A stretch of DNA of 64,000 nucleotides, taken from the NCBI GenBank assembly GCA_030407085.1, contig CM059587.1, forward strand, positions 19,131,001-19,195,000. The letters are read 5' to 3'. Position numbers and translations under genes: made by a program. Source of the stretch: Trichopria drosophilae. Taxonomy: Eukaryota; Arthropoda; Insecta; Hymenoptera; Diapriidae. How positions within the stretch are numbered: position 1 is the stretch's first letter; the number at the start of each line of letters is the position of its first letter. The notes under the pieces were generated by a model. That model saw only the letters and a list, made by a program, of their open reading frames with translations. It was not told where the DNA came from and made no database searches. Positions 35,383 to 48,344 of this stretch are shown here, one piece after another.

Positions 35383-35977
35383 ATGCAGGAAATATTTCTG
35401 AACAAGGTTCTGCGATACTTCAATGATCCTAATATTTACGATCCTCCAAAATTGATCACGAATCTGATTATCAACAAGAAATATGCTGTAAAAGACCTCC
35501 TGACTGTCATCGCAGTATGTATCGTATCAGGGATTCTTTTTGTCGTAACAAAGAAAAGGAATTACACAAGAAATGAGAGAGATCATCTAGAAACCGAAGA
35601 ATCCCAGAACAAGTAAGTTATTTTTCAAAAATAGTTTTTAACCCAATGGCAAATTTAATTACTTTGGATTACTTACAATTTTGTTATAGAAACCCCTACT
35701 CTTTACTACATATTGTCTTATTTCTACATGACTTACTTTCAGTAGTGTAGAACCTCCAATTCATTCAGCACGACAAGATTGCGGCGATGCTTCGACCGTT
35801 GAAAGGCAACAGTTCACGTTGAAAAACTGCCGGAAAAGGGTTAAATTTCCAAAATCGAAGACTTGTTTGATACGTTCGCAAAGCACGCAAACTTATCGAT
35901 CGCTTCCAAAAAGACGATTGAATTGGCTTACCCGGAGGACACGTAGCGGTCAAGTTTACGGAATGTATCCGCCATAA
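35383..35977 (+). CDS. Small single-pass membrane protein, two exons (154 residues), function unknown
   Basis: Exons 35383-35612 and 35743-35977, joined across a 130-bp intron with a consensus GTAAGT donor and a TTTCAG acceptor. Phase 2 fits phase 1 to give an AAT codon at the junction. The ATG context (AAAAAATGC) is good and the stop is TAA 35975-35977. Residues about 38-56 (DLLTVIAVCIVSGILFVV) form one hydrophobic helix with a following KKR, which suggests an N-out or anchored orientation. The C-terminal half is strongly basic (NCRKRVKF, PKRRLNWLTRRTRSG). No homologous family was recognised. The exon-2 frame is more GC-rich than its surroundings, as coding sequence is here. An opposite-strand frame over exon 2 is treated as a shadow. 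Confidence 0.5.
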
Positions 35978-36264
35978 AGATTCGAAACATCCAGATTAGC
36001 AACACCTTGATTCCATTGTGTTTGACGATAACGTTATCAGCAGTGATATGACGGCTGTTAACGCTGATTTACAATAACTTTCGGTTAGTTTTCAAGGTTC
36101 TTTACAATATCATTTTGAATAGTCAAATTTTAATGAAGTATATATTTTGTATTGAAAAAAATGTTAAACGTTACAATGGTGAATGACGAAAACATAAATT
36201 ACTATTACTTCGGTCATTTTTTTATTAAAACAACATGAGCACCGTATTTTTAGAGATTCCACTA

Positions 36265-36620
36265 CGCGCAGGAAATTGGCTTTTTTCGTCATAGTAGGCG
36301 TAAAGTACGTCTTTGCGCCTCTTTTTGCGGGCGTAAAGTTGACTTTTACGCCTACTAGGCGTAAAGTGAACCATGGGGCGTAAAGTTACCCCCGCCGGCG
36401 ATTGGAACCAATCTCGGTCCGGCGAGGCCGGCCCTCGAGCCGTTGATCGCCGACGGTTGTAACTTTTCTTACCCGACGTTTCACTTAACGTCCAATAGAC
36501 GTGAAAGTCAGTTTTACTCCTGCAAATCGATGCGCAAAGAGGTATGTCTTTCCGCCTACGTATGAGAAAAATAATGTTCGCACGTGGGGCGTAAAGTCGC
36601 ACTTTACGCCCACCGCACGA
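36265..36620. repeat. GC-rich inverted repeat with GGGCGTAAAGT hairpin
   Basis: The left arm (36290-36400) contains five GCGTAAAGT/ACTTTTACGC motifs and is inverted, with about a third of positions changed, at 36448-36564. Beside it, 36587-36611 is a perfect palindrome: eleven bases, a CGC loop, then the inverse eleven. CGCCGGCG and GGCCGGCC blocks lie in the centre. No known family recognised. Confidence 0.55.
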
Positions 36621-37454
36621 AAATAACTATTTCGATTATCGAGTGAGTACCAACACTAACTGAGCTACGCCCTCTCTCGGAAATTCGTATCATTTATTAT
36701 AAGATATTGAATTGATGAGTCGTAATTGTTTTAAGCTTTAAACATTATTTTTATCTGATTTTGAGACTTCGTTTCTATGTTTAAAGTTTCTCAAAGATGC
36801 GTAGCACACAACAAAATACTTGTACTACTTTTGTGATTGACCCTGTTCCTCTTGACTGTGGAGGGTAGTGCTCCCATTTCAAACGGTTAAATGTTCAAAC
36901 CTAGTCGGATGTTAAACAATTTTGTTGTTTAGTCAAAGATTTTCTCTCTATCACTTCCCTATTCTCCGTACCGAGTGTCATTTTGAGGAATTCTGAACGC
37001 AAAGACAGAAATTTAGATTTTTTATACACCTTCAAAAAACAAAACTCGAAAAGCGAAACGTTAAATCTATGTTCCTGAAATATTGTCTATCCCCCATCGT
37101 CTAATTAATTCCGTTCTATAAAAATAGACGACTTTTGCTGTTCGGCAGCCCCATCTTTTTAGGATAGAAAAATACTTTAGAAATAACGCTTTGCTTTGTC
37201 AAAGGCAAAATCATTGTTGGACAGTGTTATAGAGGATATTGTAGTTTCGGAAATAAATAGATAAATTAATAAATAAGCCAACAGATTAAGAAACAATAAC
37301 GCATAAAATAAACAAAATCCAAAGAAAAAAGTAAATTAAAAATACAAATGAAAATAACAATTTGATGTAAGAATTCTAGAATACACAACAAATGATAACT
37401 TTTTCGGAATATGAATATAAAAAGTAAATACTGACATAATAAAATAGTATATTA

Positions 37455-37730
37455 TGCTTCAAGGGAGGAAAGCGCGCGATTCCTGAGCGGGAGGTTTGCT
37501 GCCCGAGCGCCCCGAGGGCAGCACTCCTGCGAGGTGCGCGCGCTTGCCTCCCGAGCATACGCTATTTTTCTCCCGACCCCATCCATTACTCCCGCTGGCG
37601 GCACTTTCCGTCCCTAGGGAGTAATGAGAACGAAGCGCGCATGCGCGCTGGCGTCCGGGCGGAATCGGCAACTTTCGTCCCGCGTTCCAGGCATGGAATA
37701 CGGATATTCCGACGCGGTCGGGAGAAAATA
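37455..37730. repeat. CpG-rich island with inverted TTTTCTCCCGACC ends
   Basis: About 275 bp of high G+C in AT-rich DNA. TTTTTCTCCCGACC near 37564 and its inverse GGTCGGGAGAAAA near 37717 bracket the right part. GGGAGTAATG/CATTACTCCC pairs lie inside. It could be a MITE or a promoter-type CpG island; no adjacent exon was found. Confidence 0.4.
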
Positions 37731-40700
37731 AATAAATAACAAAATAAAACTATGCGAAAGGAGAGCAAAACTTCAATTCAGAGTAATCTTGATAACAATA
37801 AATTAACCTCGCAATACTTTTTCTCCGTTTTTATTGGCAAGGTTATTTAACAAACCAATTGAAATAACTATTACAATTACAATAAAATATATCACTCAAC
37901 CACATTCAAAAACATTCTGAAGATATTTTTCAGGTTATATTGTATTTACTGATGATGACCCTCAATGTTGTTAAACACGTAAACAAAGTCCAACGATTCC
38001 GTTTTTGACGTCTTCTTATTTCTCGATACTGCTAATGTTAATTTACTTCGAATCAATACCTGCTAAAAATACTAGATTATTCTGTGAAACTAATTTATTT
38101 CCTAAATGAAAAATAAATTTCTTAGCTCTCGTTCCAATTAAATAATACGAGAACTATCCATTCCGATGATGAAAAGAGGGAGAGAAATATTCATATATTT
38201 GCAGAATAGTTTCTTGGTTATGAAAATAAGGTATTTTGCGAACTTGCAATTAATGACAATTGCATTGTGAGTCACAGAAGTAAACTGCAAAAAATTTTTG
38301 AAATATTTTGTAGTGAGTTCACCTTGTAAGGGAACGCAACTTTGTATGAATCTCGCGCACACATTCAAATTGAATCTCGCGTATTGCACCGCTCAGCGTG
38401 ATTGTTCTGGTGTACCGTGATAAAGCACTTCTCTCTCTCTAGCAGTATTAAAGGATTTTAATGATGTCGACGTTATTTTAAGTATTAATTTGGTACATTT
38501 TCGAAAGTTACACAGAGAGAACTATCGTATGTTTATACAATGGATCACCTTCATCGGAAAACGTCCCAGGCTTTACCGTAAGAGATTGCCGAGGCTTCGT
38601 ATTATTGTTCTAACCAATTTCGAGTGATTATAATAGATTCTGTTCATACCATTGTTCTACAAAGCTTCTTTGTTTGTTTCCTTGATATCCTTGCTGCATT
38701 ACCAAGGTACCAACTTATTTTCCTGTAGGCCTTTTGAAAAAGGCCACGTGTAATATAAACGAATACTGCGAAATCTATCCATATCCCAACAAACCAGAAA
38801 GTATGCAGAAAATCTGTACAAGATTTAGTACAAAGTCAGTTTCTTTCTTGTTCCTTCGTATATGAATCCAACCGTGTACAATATTATATGGGATATATAA
38901 ATACACCTAACCTAAAAGAAACAATTACATTCAATTATCGAATGATTGGAACTCAAAGTGCTGAAAGACTCCAGGTTTTCCAGAAATATGAGATAGAAAA
39001 AATCATATAACTAATTCTTTGAATAAATTAGTAAAATGTTTAGCCATTCTTTGTGAAGTATAACCACGTATATCAATGTGTTCATCGTAAGGATAGGGTC
39101 TCTGTCGAGAGAGGATTGAAATTTAATAAGTTTCCGGAAGGTTTCGGAAACCATTGGAATATTGTTAATGAAATCTTCTCGAAGATGCAGGTGTTCTCCT
39201 GTTAATCTCCAGTTTGGAAATATACTATAAATTGTCCAGTTCCAAAGATGATCATCATCTCTATGCATCTCTGGGCTGACTCTGGGCACAGGATAGTTAC
39301 CCGAAGTACAGTTTTATGGAAAAGTAAAATCAACACAACCTAGAATATATGTGACATTGAAGATTTCTAAGTTGTTCATAAATCTTTTTTTTTAAATAAA
39401 TGACTGTTATCAAGGAAATCTTGCGAAAGATTAAGAATTCTCAGCCAATTAAAGAAAATAGGTCACAGTTACATGTCTGAAATCTTCAATTACAAAGGTG
39501 TTATCTTAGACCAGCGAAAGATTTTTCACTTGACAAATGCACACAACAAATTGAAGATTATAACGAAATAAAGGTTAGCAACTGGAAGATTCGAAAAGAG
39601 TTAAGACTAATGCATTGCAAAGACTGAAAAAAAATCAACTTAAGAAATATAAGTAAAGACCTATATACCAACATGAAAATCAAACTATGAATTGTGCACT
39701 ATTCCTAGCTGCAAATCTAAATTTTAGAATAAACTGACAAATATTGCTTACAAATGACAATATACGTGAGAAGGTCAAGACTTCCTCCGAAGAAGTGCAG
39801 AAATCTGTCCTAAATACAAAGATTTGAGATATGACACATATATCGAGTTGGGAGTTTGAGCTACTGGGAAATTCTTTTGAATTTTGTAACAAAAATTACA
39901 AACGGAAATATCTCCAATATTACACGAAACTTCATTAATTAAGAAAGTGTTTGAATGGAGTTACTATTAAAGTAATCAACAACCGCTAGTAGCAATGAAG
40001 CCACGGGTTTTTATTTCAGTCTGAGATCTTTAAAATCTGAAACGTCGACATTTGATGAAAAACAATAGAGTAATTTTGTTTGTCAAGGTGACCAAATACA
40101 ATAATTCATCCAGACCTTTGGTCTGGGTTGAAGTAATGATTTAAAACTAATAATTCCTAACGTGTACTGAAGATTCTTTTAATCGCACTATCGCCGATCA
40201 CTCATTTTAAATGCATGACATGTTCTATATTTTGCCTGAAAGTCCTCTCGGGTTCTACTAATATAATGAATCTTCACTCTCCCTTTTCATCTCGTTATGC
40301 GCAATATACAGAATTTACATCTTTGAATTGTTTCGTTTCATATACTCAAAGCTTTGCGGTCTAAATGTCAATTATCCGCCGTACTTAACAAAACTTTTAA
40401 TCAGTAACATGTTTATCAAGGCTAATTTTATATGTTTGATCTTGTCAACATGTTTTCTCATGGTAATATGAAATTGATAACCTACCCATTTTCTTCATTT
40501 AAGATTTTAGCCTCTTTTTTCAGTATAAACGTCTTTGGAATGTCTCGTTTTTGAAATTCTGATAATTTGATAGCAATGTTGTATTCCTATTAAGGGATGT
40601 TTTTAAAATTTGTTTAGACTATAATTGAGAATATAACTGCTTTCTCATCAGGCTGCGCATTTATGTCATCAATTTAACGAAGGACATAATCAATTATTCT

Positions 40701-42161
40701 GGAAAAAAATAAAGCATTCGCTAAACTAGTAGGCACTCCAATGTAATGAATTTTCTCTCTAAGCGACTGTGAAAACCGAGCAACTCCGATTAGAATTAAC
40801 ATTCTTTCTTACCGGGCTCTATTAAAATCTTAAAGGATTGATTATGCAATTGCTGATGTCAAGTTGTGATACATCTAGTTGCACCGGCCAATCTCTGAGT
40901 ATTCCTGAAAAAGTTATTATTATAGTTAGTTATTTATACCTAATAGATTTCTATAATAATCGTATTTTAAATAAATAATAAAGGAATCTTTATATTACGC
41001 TTCTTTATTTCGGCTCAACAAAGAACTTCACCACCGAGATTTCGACGTACTTGCGAGGTCCTTCTCAGGAACATCTATTTCGCAATACACCACTGGACAT
41101 GGAAAACTGATTTTGACAAAAGACAATACAAGGCCTACGTCTATCTACCTCATAAAACAATCGAAACTTTGCACTTGAAAGTTTGTTGTACACCGAAATA
41201 AATAACCGTAATGACATCGATAAACTCAAATTTCATGTTCATTCGTTATCAAAGCAAGAATTAAGAAGGAAAATTGTTATCTCACAACTTTGCTTCCACC
41301 ATTTTATTTTTCAATATCCGAGGATTTTATGAGAAAGTCATGGACATTTCCTTCAGTGCTTCGCCCAGCAGACAATTTACATACCGACAAAACTTAGACG
41401 ATATTCGATTAGATCTATTTTTCGACTTCTTTAAGAACAGAAATGCTGGTCAAGTATCATTCACTGGATTCGTCATAGTCAGAGAGAAATATGAATAAAA
41501 TATGAGAGACTATACGCTACTTCCACAAGAACTTTCTGCTGTGGGATGTTCTTTTTTAAGGGTTCAGCTGAAAGGCAATATAATTGTTTTGGCGAAATAA
41601 AGATCAAGATCTTTTACTCGTGATTATTCGGTGACAAAAACATGAAAAAATATCCGGGACGTCTTCATGCTCTTCTGTGCGTAGGTGTGCCATTATGGTC
41701 ACACATTTTCTATCATGAGCCACCAATACTGTAAATCTCTTCAATCTTCATATTGTAAACAACCTCTTACAACAAAAGTCGCTGAATAACTGAGAGATTC
41801 CTGTGACTTTAAGATTCCTCAATTAGGGAGACTTCCTCTGATTGCTGCACTCTTGAACCAGTTCCTTTTTCACATAAATATTGGTCTTCGACATCGGAAT
41901 CATTTTTAATGATGCTTTCAAAGTACCATTTTACGTTCAATATAAAAATCTCACCATGCTTGTTTGAAAACGTTCGATAAATCACACTTGCAAATTTCAA
42001 AAGTTAAAAATCCGAAAATGAGCAAAATTATATTCGTAGGTTGAAAGTGTCGTACGAGAATACTTTTCCGCAAACTCAAATCGTCTAACGCTCATTTTAT
42101 AAATTCTATTTAAACTTTTCAGCGTGACTTATTTGATCTTATTTGATGTTTGCTTGCTGTT

Positions 42162-42840
42162 TAAGTACTTGAAGGGGCTTACCTCATATTTGTCCAAGAA
42201 AAAGAATGGACAGATTTGGTCAGAATTAGGTAGAAAGGAGGGGGAAATACCAAAATATTACAAATTTTCCGACAAAATGATTTCCTGAAATACTTATTGT
42301 GATTTTTTACGAAGTAACTTCAACACTCGAGGAATGAATAGCAAAGTTTATGAACACACTCGTCACACCGCAATTTGTCGACTACGTAGCTTTTTAAGAA
42401 TCGATAGTAAATGCAATATCAGGTAATGCCCCATTGGTCGACATTTCGATTTCAATATTCACAACTTTGAAGTCAACATTACCTACATAAAGAAATTTTA
42501 CTTACAGGTCGAATATTTCGAATGACGCGTGTGGCATCAATAGACAGCATAAACTTAAAAATTCACTATTTAATACTTAATTGAATACTAATCTTTTGTT
42601 CAATGTATAAATTTAAAGAACCCTAACTTTATAACCTAATTTTTCATTACTTTTAGTACATAACAGACAAAAAATTACTCCAAGGTAATTCTTATTACAT
42701 ATAAATCTTAATTCATAAGCACTTGAACAGGCTTACTTCATATTTGTCCAAGAAAAAGGTTGCAAACAAAAGGCGGACAGATTTGATCAGAATTAGGTAG
42801 AAAGGTAGGGAAAATACCAAAATATTACCAATTTTCGACC
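42162..42840 (+). repeat. Direct repeat pair, about 110 bp, 450 bp apart
   Basis: 42162-42272 and 42720-42838 share GGGCTTACCTCATATTTGTCC-like wording, AAGAAAAAG, GACAGATTTGGTCAGAATTA and TACCAAAATATTAC. The second copy has an extra GTTGCAAACAAAAGGC. They may be short LTR-like ends or a duplicated repeat; the interval has no coding signal. Confidence 0.55.
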
Positions 42841-43018
42841 GTCAAATTACTTGTGCTTTCCCCATTTACGCTAATTTGACTACTATTGTAGGTAAATAAG
42901 CAGAGGTCGATAAAACATCTTGTAATTTCCCCCTATTTTGCTGCTTGAGTGGTACAATGGTTTACAATTGTAGTTATACTAATTATGAAAATATAAACAA
43001 GTAATCACACATACAGTT

Positions 43019-43254
43019 TTTTTTTTTTTTTTTTATATTATTTTACGTCGACTTTTATGAACCCAAATGGGACTAAATCGCGACGGGACCTACCGTTTAT
43101 GAAGGTGGAATCCGAACCACCCGAGCTTTGGCGTTATTAGACACTTATAAACAAATATAGAGGTGTCCCGATGACAGATTGCAGAGGCCGGGATCGAACC
43201 AGGGTTTTCTGATTACGAATCCGATACTCTACCAACTGAGCCACCGCCGCTCAC
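43019..43254 (-). mobile_element. Complete tRNA-derived SINE with poly(A) tail and 13-bp target duplication
   Basis: On the minus strand a tRNA-like head carries an A box TGGCTCAGTTGG (43243-43232) and a B box GGTTCGATCCC (43200-43190). A unique body follows, and the element ends in at least 16 A (43034-43019). The 13-bp sequence CACACATACAGTT flanks it exactly on both sides (43006-43018 and 43255-43267). This is the signature of LINE-machinery retroposition. The head is Pol III-promoter competent by sequence. The perfect duplication indicates a fairly recent insertion. Confidence 0.88.
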
Positions 43255-43624
43255 CACACATACAGTTAGTTTGATAAGTGAACAAAATATGTTATATCAA
43301 AATTTTGACGAATTATAACTGCTGTCTATATTTTCAACAGCACGAATAAAATTGTGGAAAATGCAATAGGATTAAATTGAAATTGAAATGAAACACAAAA
43401 AAAAATATTAATTTTGTAGATGTGCCTATAATTGCAGCTATCAAATCATCTCACATTAAGTTTTGACAGAAAAATAGTGACATAGTTTTTTTAAGAACTA
43501 TTTTTAAGAACTAATAATTTCCCAGAAGACATAATTATTGCTTAATAAACAGACATCATAAAATTTACAATTCATTAATTAACGACAAAGACAATATTAT
43601 TTATTTAAAAACTACAAGCATAAG

Positions 43625-43965
43625 CATTCCATATATCAGGTTTCTCGGAAAAATTAAAAATCTATGAAAAATCACCACATAAGAATTGTTTTTAAACCAT
43701 TTAACTCAAATGTAGGCGATATAAAATCTGGTCAAGATAAATTCTAAAAAGTTGTGTTGTTTATCTAATTGAATGCAATCTAGTTTATATACATATGACG
43801 GGAAGATCACTAAGAGGCAGAATTAACGAACATAAACGTAATATTTTTTATAGGACGTAGTAAATATAAAATAGATATAATAGGACACAATTTTGATTAC
43901 AAAATAATGAAATATTAGCTACGAAACCTGTTTTGTAGAGAATTTTCCGCTCCTCATATTTTTGC
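43625..43965 (+). pseudogene. Second Penelope-like remnant (linker and GIY-YIG endonuclease)
   Basis: Plus-strand frames read IRIVFKPFNSN, then a YI..MTGRSLRGRINEHKRNI block (about 43785-43840) and HNFDYKI.K (about 43890-43905). This is the order of conserved blocks at the C-terminal end of Penelope-like proteins. Frame changes and stops show that it is dead. It lies 370 bp beyond the SINE. Confidence 0.68.
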
Positions 43966-45119
43966 ATATAATTTATGCTTTTGGAAATGAACTAAAAAAA
44001 TGTTTGGCGTTTTTTGGAAGATGCCTACCAAGATACAGCCTGTTGCCAAATTATGTCATGTTCGTTTTCAGGAGACAAAAACTTGTACTTTCTTTCATTT
44101 CGGACATGTGTCCATTCTGAATGTTTAGAAATTAGTTTTGAATTATTCAATTATGGCCAAGAATATTACTAGTGCAACAATTTTAAAATTAATGCTGAAA
44201 CAAAGCTAATGAACCATTTCAGCTATGATTAACACACACAGACACATTATTGAAGTAGCTAACGGGCAATACAACTCCAATAGTAAGTGCCAATGTGAAA
44301 CATTTTCCATATGCACTAAAAAAATGTACGTTAAAAATTTAACTACCATTACACGAACTATGTTTTTAGTTAGGTAAATCCTGTTCAGATCGTCCATTTC
44401 ACTGTTTTTGCTTAAAATTATAGTTAGCAGTTAACTTTTTGCTAATATGTCGTAAAATTAAAACTTTTTTTAAAATTTCGTAATAACAACACCTAAATTT
44501 CACTCCACTGACTACTTTTGGACAGTTACAACTTCCGAAATGCAGTTGAGAGCTTATTGAACTATACAGAAAATGGTCAAATTTACTAAGAACTTTTTGT
44601 GTATACTAAAAAATCTAACGGAATACACTTCTATCAACCAGCACTCTACTGTACAGATTAAGTTACCAATCTTGACAAGATCAAAGCACAATGACTAAGG
44701 GATTGAACCAACTAAATGCAATGTCCTGAACATCCATCCCCGTATGAATTGGTCTTCGACCACACGCGCAGGTGCACATATCATCTTCAGCGTGACCCGC
44801 ACTGATGTTTGCCATCATTCATTTGATTAGCAGTACTAGTATTAATAGTCGTTTTTATTATTCGTGCAGCTGCAGCATACTTTGAAAAATAATATAGAAA
44901 CAAGTATTCTATCAGCAAAATTGAGTTTTAAGGTAAACAAGAAAATAAACCAATTGGTGTGGCATCAATTTTTAAAATGAGTTCAATTTAGCTTTAATAC
45001 CAATACCTTACTAGACATTTTTATTGAAAGTAACATGGTAGTTGGAAACCGCACAGTTTTCCAGATTTTCAAAAACTATAAGTACCCCTTTCCGCTGTTA
45101 TTTTCAACTAAAGTCCAAT

Positions 45120-45645
45120 GTCTGTCATATTGATACGCCTTTTTGAATGTTGAAAACTGACTCCAAATTAATAATCACTATTTCACTTGAGCCACTCTAT
45201 TAAGTGTCTTAAGAATTGACTGAAATATGTACTTGAATTTTTTTAAATTTTGTATTCATAATCGATAATGAGATGTAAAAAATCCTAAACTAGCAGTGTT
45301 TTCATTTTTTGAGCTTCAAAATGACTTCAATTATTCTGAAAAATGCCAGTATCTTAAGATTTGTCTAAGATACGTTCTTGAATATTAATAAAATTTTGTA
45401 TTCATGATCACTCTTTATTAACAAGTAAAAAATCCTAAAAAAAACAGTTTTTTTCTTCATTTTTTGAACTTCAAAATGTTTTGAATTTTGAAAAAAAAAT
45501 GTAGTGTCTTAAGACTTGTCTAAAATATGCTCTTGAATATTTGTAAATTTTTGTAGTTCTTTAGCGTCGCTACAGACCAATAAAAAGGTCCAAAAACATG
45601 GTTTTTTGAAGTTTTAGGGCCTTTCACCATAAAAAAATAATTGAA
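45120..45645 (+). repeat. Diverged tandem repeat, about 150-bp unit, three units
   Basis: Corresponding TCTTAAGA blocks start at 45207, 45352 and 45507. Each is followed by (T/G)CT.AAATATG..CTTGAAT, TTTTGTA, AAAAATCC and TTTTTTGA.CTTCAAAATG blocks. Period is about 145-155 bp. Confidence 0.5.
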
Positions 45646-48344
45646 TGAAAATGTATTCTTAAAGATGTAGAAAAAATACACATTTTAAGGAATATAATTT
45701 TGTTGTAACTTTAACGGATTGAAAGCTAAAGCGATTTTAAATCTGTCTTTTTTCCTTGTTAGCCAATTCCACAAATTTAAAAAAAAAATCCTGTGATATC
45801 AAAATCGGGGGAAAAAAGCACTTACTCCCGGTACCATACCAACCTCGCTAAATAATTTAAATTAGCAAAACACAATGATATAAAACAAAAATTAATTACT
45901 TTATATTTTTCAGAAAATTTTCATAAGAAACCTGGAAGGAGCAACTCGAGATTTAGAACGCAGATTCGGATTCTTCTGATGCCCGTCATATATTTCAGGA
46001 CAACTTTTTTATGACCTTTATTTTCATTGAACCTTATTAAACTGAATTTATATTGATATTTACAACTGTATTTTTGAACGTTATGATGTATTTTGTGATT
46101 TTTCAATGTTATTTGATCTTATGACGAATATAAAATTTATAAAAAAATGACTATGAGAAAATCAATATTACATTTCTGTGCAGTGGGAGGACTTTTCCAA
46201 TTTTTCGTATTTGAAATTTATAATTAAAAATTAAATGGGAATTGCCTTATCCATTTTCAATCTCGGGTTTCATTGCAGTATGTAGAAAATTCGAAAAGGA
46301 AATATGAGACACATCGTCCTTGAACGTACTCAAATGCCGAAGACATAGTCTCGTTATTAACTTTACATCAAGATATTGGAATATGTAATATTTCTTATAC
46401 GTTTAATGAAAATATGTATTTATCGATTTCAATTATGAAGTGTAGTCCGGTTTCATCTGGATCTTACCCATGACACAACTGCATTACGCACGTCACACTA
46501 ATGTTAGGTTCTTATCATATTTCATCTGAATCATTGTCGGTAACAGTTCCATAAATGCAAACTTTTATCTATGCAGACTTTTTACCTGTGATTGTGTATC
46601 GACAGTATCGTATAAAACATCTGAATTAGAGACTGATCCACTTTTATCATATTTGCTCAAGTTAAAAAATATACTTCCAAAATTGTTCAAAATTAAGATA
46701 TTGAACAATTTGATTGGTTGTTTATTTGTCTATGTTTAGTTATCTAAAGTTGTAGAGTATTGTTTTCTTAAAAAAATAAGAGCCTACATTTGTTAAAATG
46801 CATTTATTTTTAAACAACTTTTAACTGACTTAGTATATAGAATATAAACACCTTTATTTTTACATAAGCAAACAATTAAAGAAGAATAATACATGTTGTA
46901 AATTTGTTATCTACATCTACGCGTGTTCTGCGTAATAACGATAAGTGACGAGCGAATTACACATCGGTAGGTTCAAAACAAAACTTAATTAAAAGTTGCA
47001 AATCTTTAAAAATATAGCAGGAAAAACAAAATGATTGTATTCAAATATATGGGCGATTCTCACAAACTTTTTAACGAACAACTTTTTTTTATCTTGGACG
47101 CAGATCTGAAAATTTTTGTATACGTTTCTTTGATTATTAGAATGCAAGATTCAACGTGGTGCAACATTTTAAAATAACGCATCTAACGTAATAACTTCCG
47201 TGATTTTTGAAATTATTTCCAAATAAATCGCGTATAATAATAAATAAATACACGAACAAATGTCAAGTTACAAATAATATTTTATTTATTTTTTACATAG
47301 AATGTAAATTGTATAAATTGATTTATTTCACATACAAGATTATATAACGTTTTTTTTTTTTTATTTTTCATATTGTTCCTACAATTTTTTTTATAATCGG
47401 GAACCAGGTCAATTTTATGCGTAGTATAATTTTTTAAACTTAACATGTATTATTTTATTATAATTATAAAAAATTAAATGTTATTTCAAGCGTAAGATAA
47501 AAACCATATCATTTAGAAATATAAAAATCCCGAATAGTAATTATTTTTTAATCCATTTGCGCATAGAGTGAGTTTCTTACACATTCATTTCTTGTTGCTA
47601 CTTAGTATTATTATTTTGTTTTTTAGGATTCTTTTAGACAATTATATGTCCGATATTGTTTTTTTTTATAGTCTTTGAAGCCACTTGTGTTTTATTATTT
47701 ACTTTTTATTTTTCAGTATTTGCTTGTTGCCTTTCACTAACAATTTCACCTGACCAGCTAATTAGTGCGAGTGCAAACCCAAAAAGCACAGCTTTTGAAA
47801 AAAGAATACTTTATGACTTATCGAAAGTCCTCATGAAATTATACTTATAGTGTATAAGAAGTAATAAGAACGAATTCTCTTATAACAAATTAGAGTTACC
47901 AACCGAGTATCTCGCAAGCGCAAGAGAGTCTTGGGCAAGTTTGTATATATGTGAACAGTACATCACACGCGGCATGCTGTATGGTACATATAAGTAGTGT
48001 GTACATTGTTACATGCGGATAATACGTTTCTCGCTCTCTTTCTCTCTCGCTCTTAAAATTAATTCCATACATATTATTTTACTTATTCAGTAAAAGAATT
48101 CTTTATGAACACTTAGTTATGGTTTGTGAAGAACATTTTTACAAAATCCATTTCAAAAAAGCATTCGTATCTGACTCTTAATTTAATAACTAAAGCGGAT
48201 ATTCGTTATTTTTTTAAGGATTCACAAAGAATTCGTCTAAAATTGCGAAATGTGGAAATTTGATAAAAAATTATAGGCTAATTTTATTGCCGAGGTGGCC
48301 AAATGCAATACTTCGTGAGTACAATATCAACGTTCCAACAGGAT

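Noticed and set aside
35765..35953. A minus-strand frame opposite exon 2 of the small membrane protein gene
   Set aside because: The plus-strand frame has splice signals and phase agreement with exon 1; the opposite frame has neither.
36225..36602. A 125-codon minus-strand frame over the GC-rich palindrome
   Set aside because: High G+C lowers stop-codon frequency; the frame follows the inverted repeat and matches no domain.
37376..37768. Overlapping arginine/glycine-rich frames on the minus strand
   Set aside because: By-products of the CpG-rich island; three frames are open at once, which argues against coding.
39011..39289. A 92-codon minus-strand frame with a protein-like composition
   Set aside because: No family recognised, no supporting splice context, and neighbours are non-coding; possibly a worn retroelement fragment, but unsupported.
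40440..41085. Possible Penelope-like ends and a KILNEE-like phrase on the minus strand
   Set aside because: The phrase and the terminal-type motifs are too short and frame-broken to call as an element with confidence.
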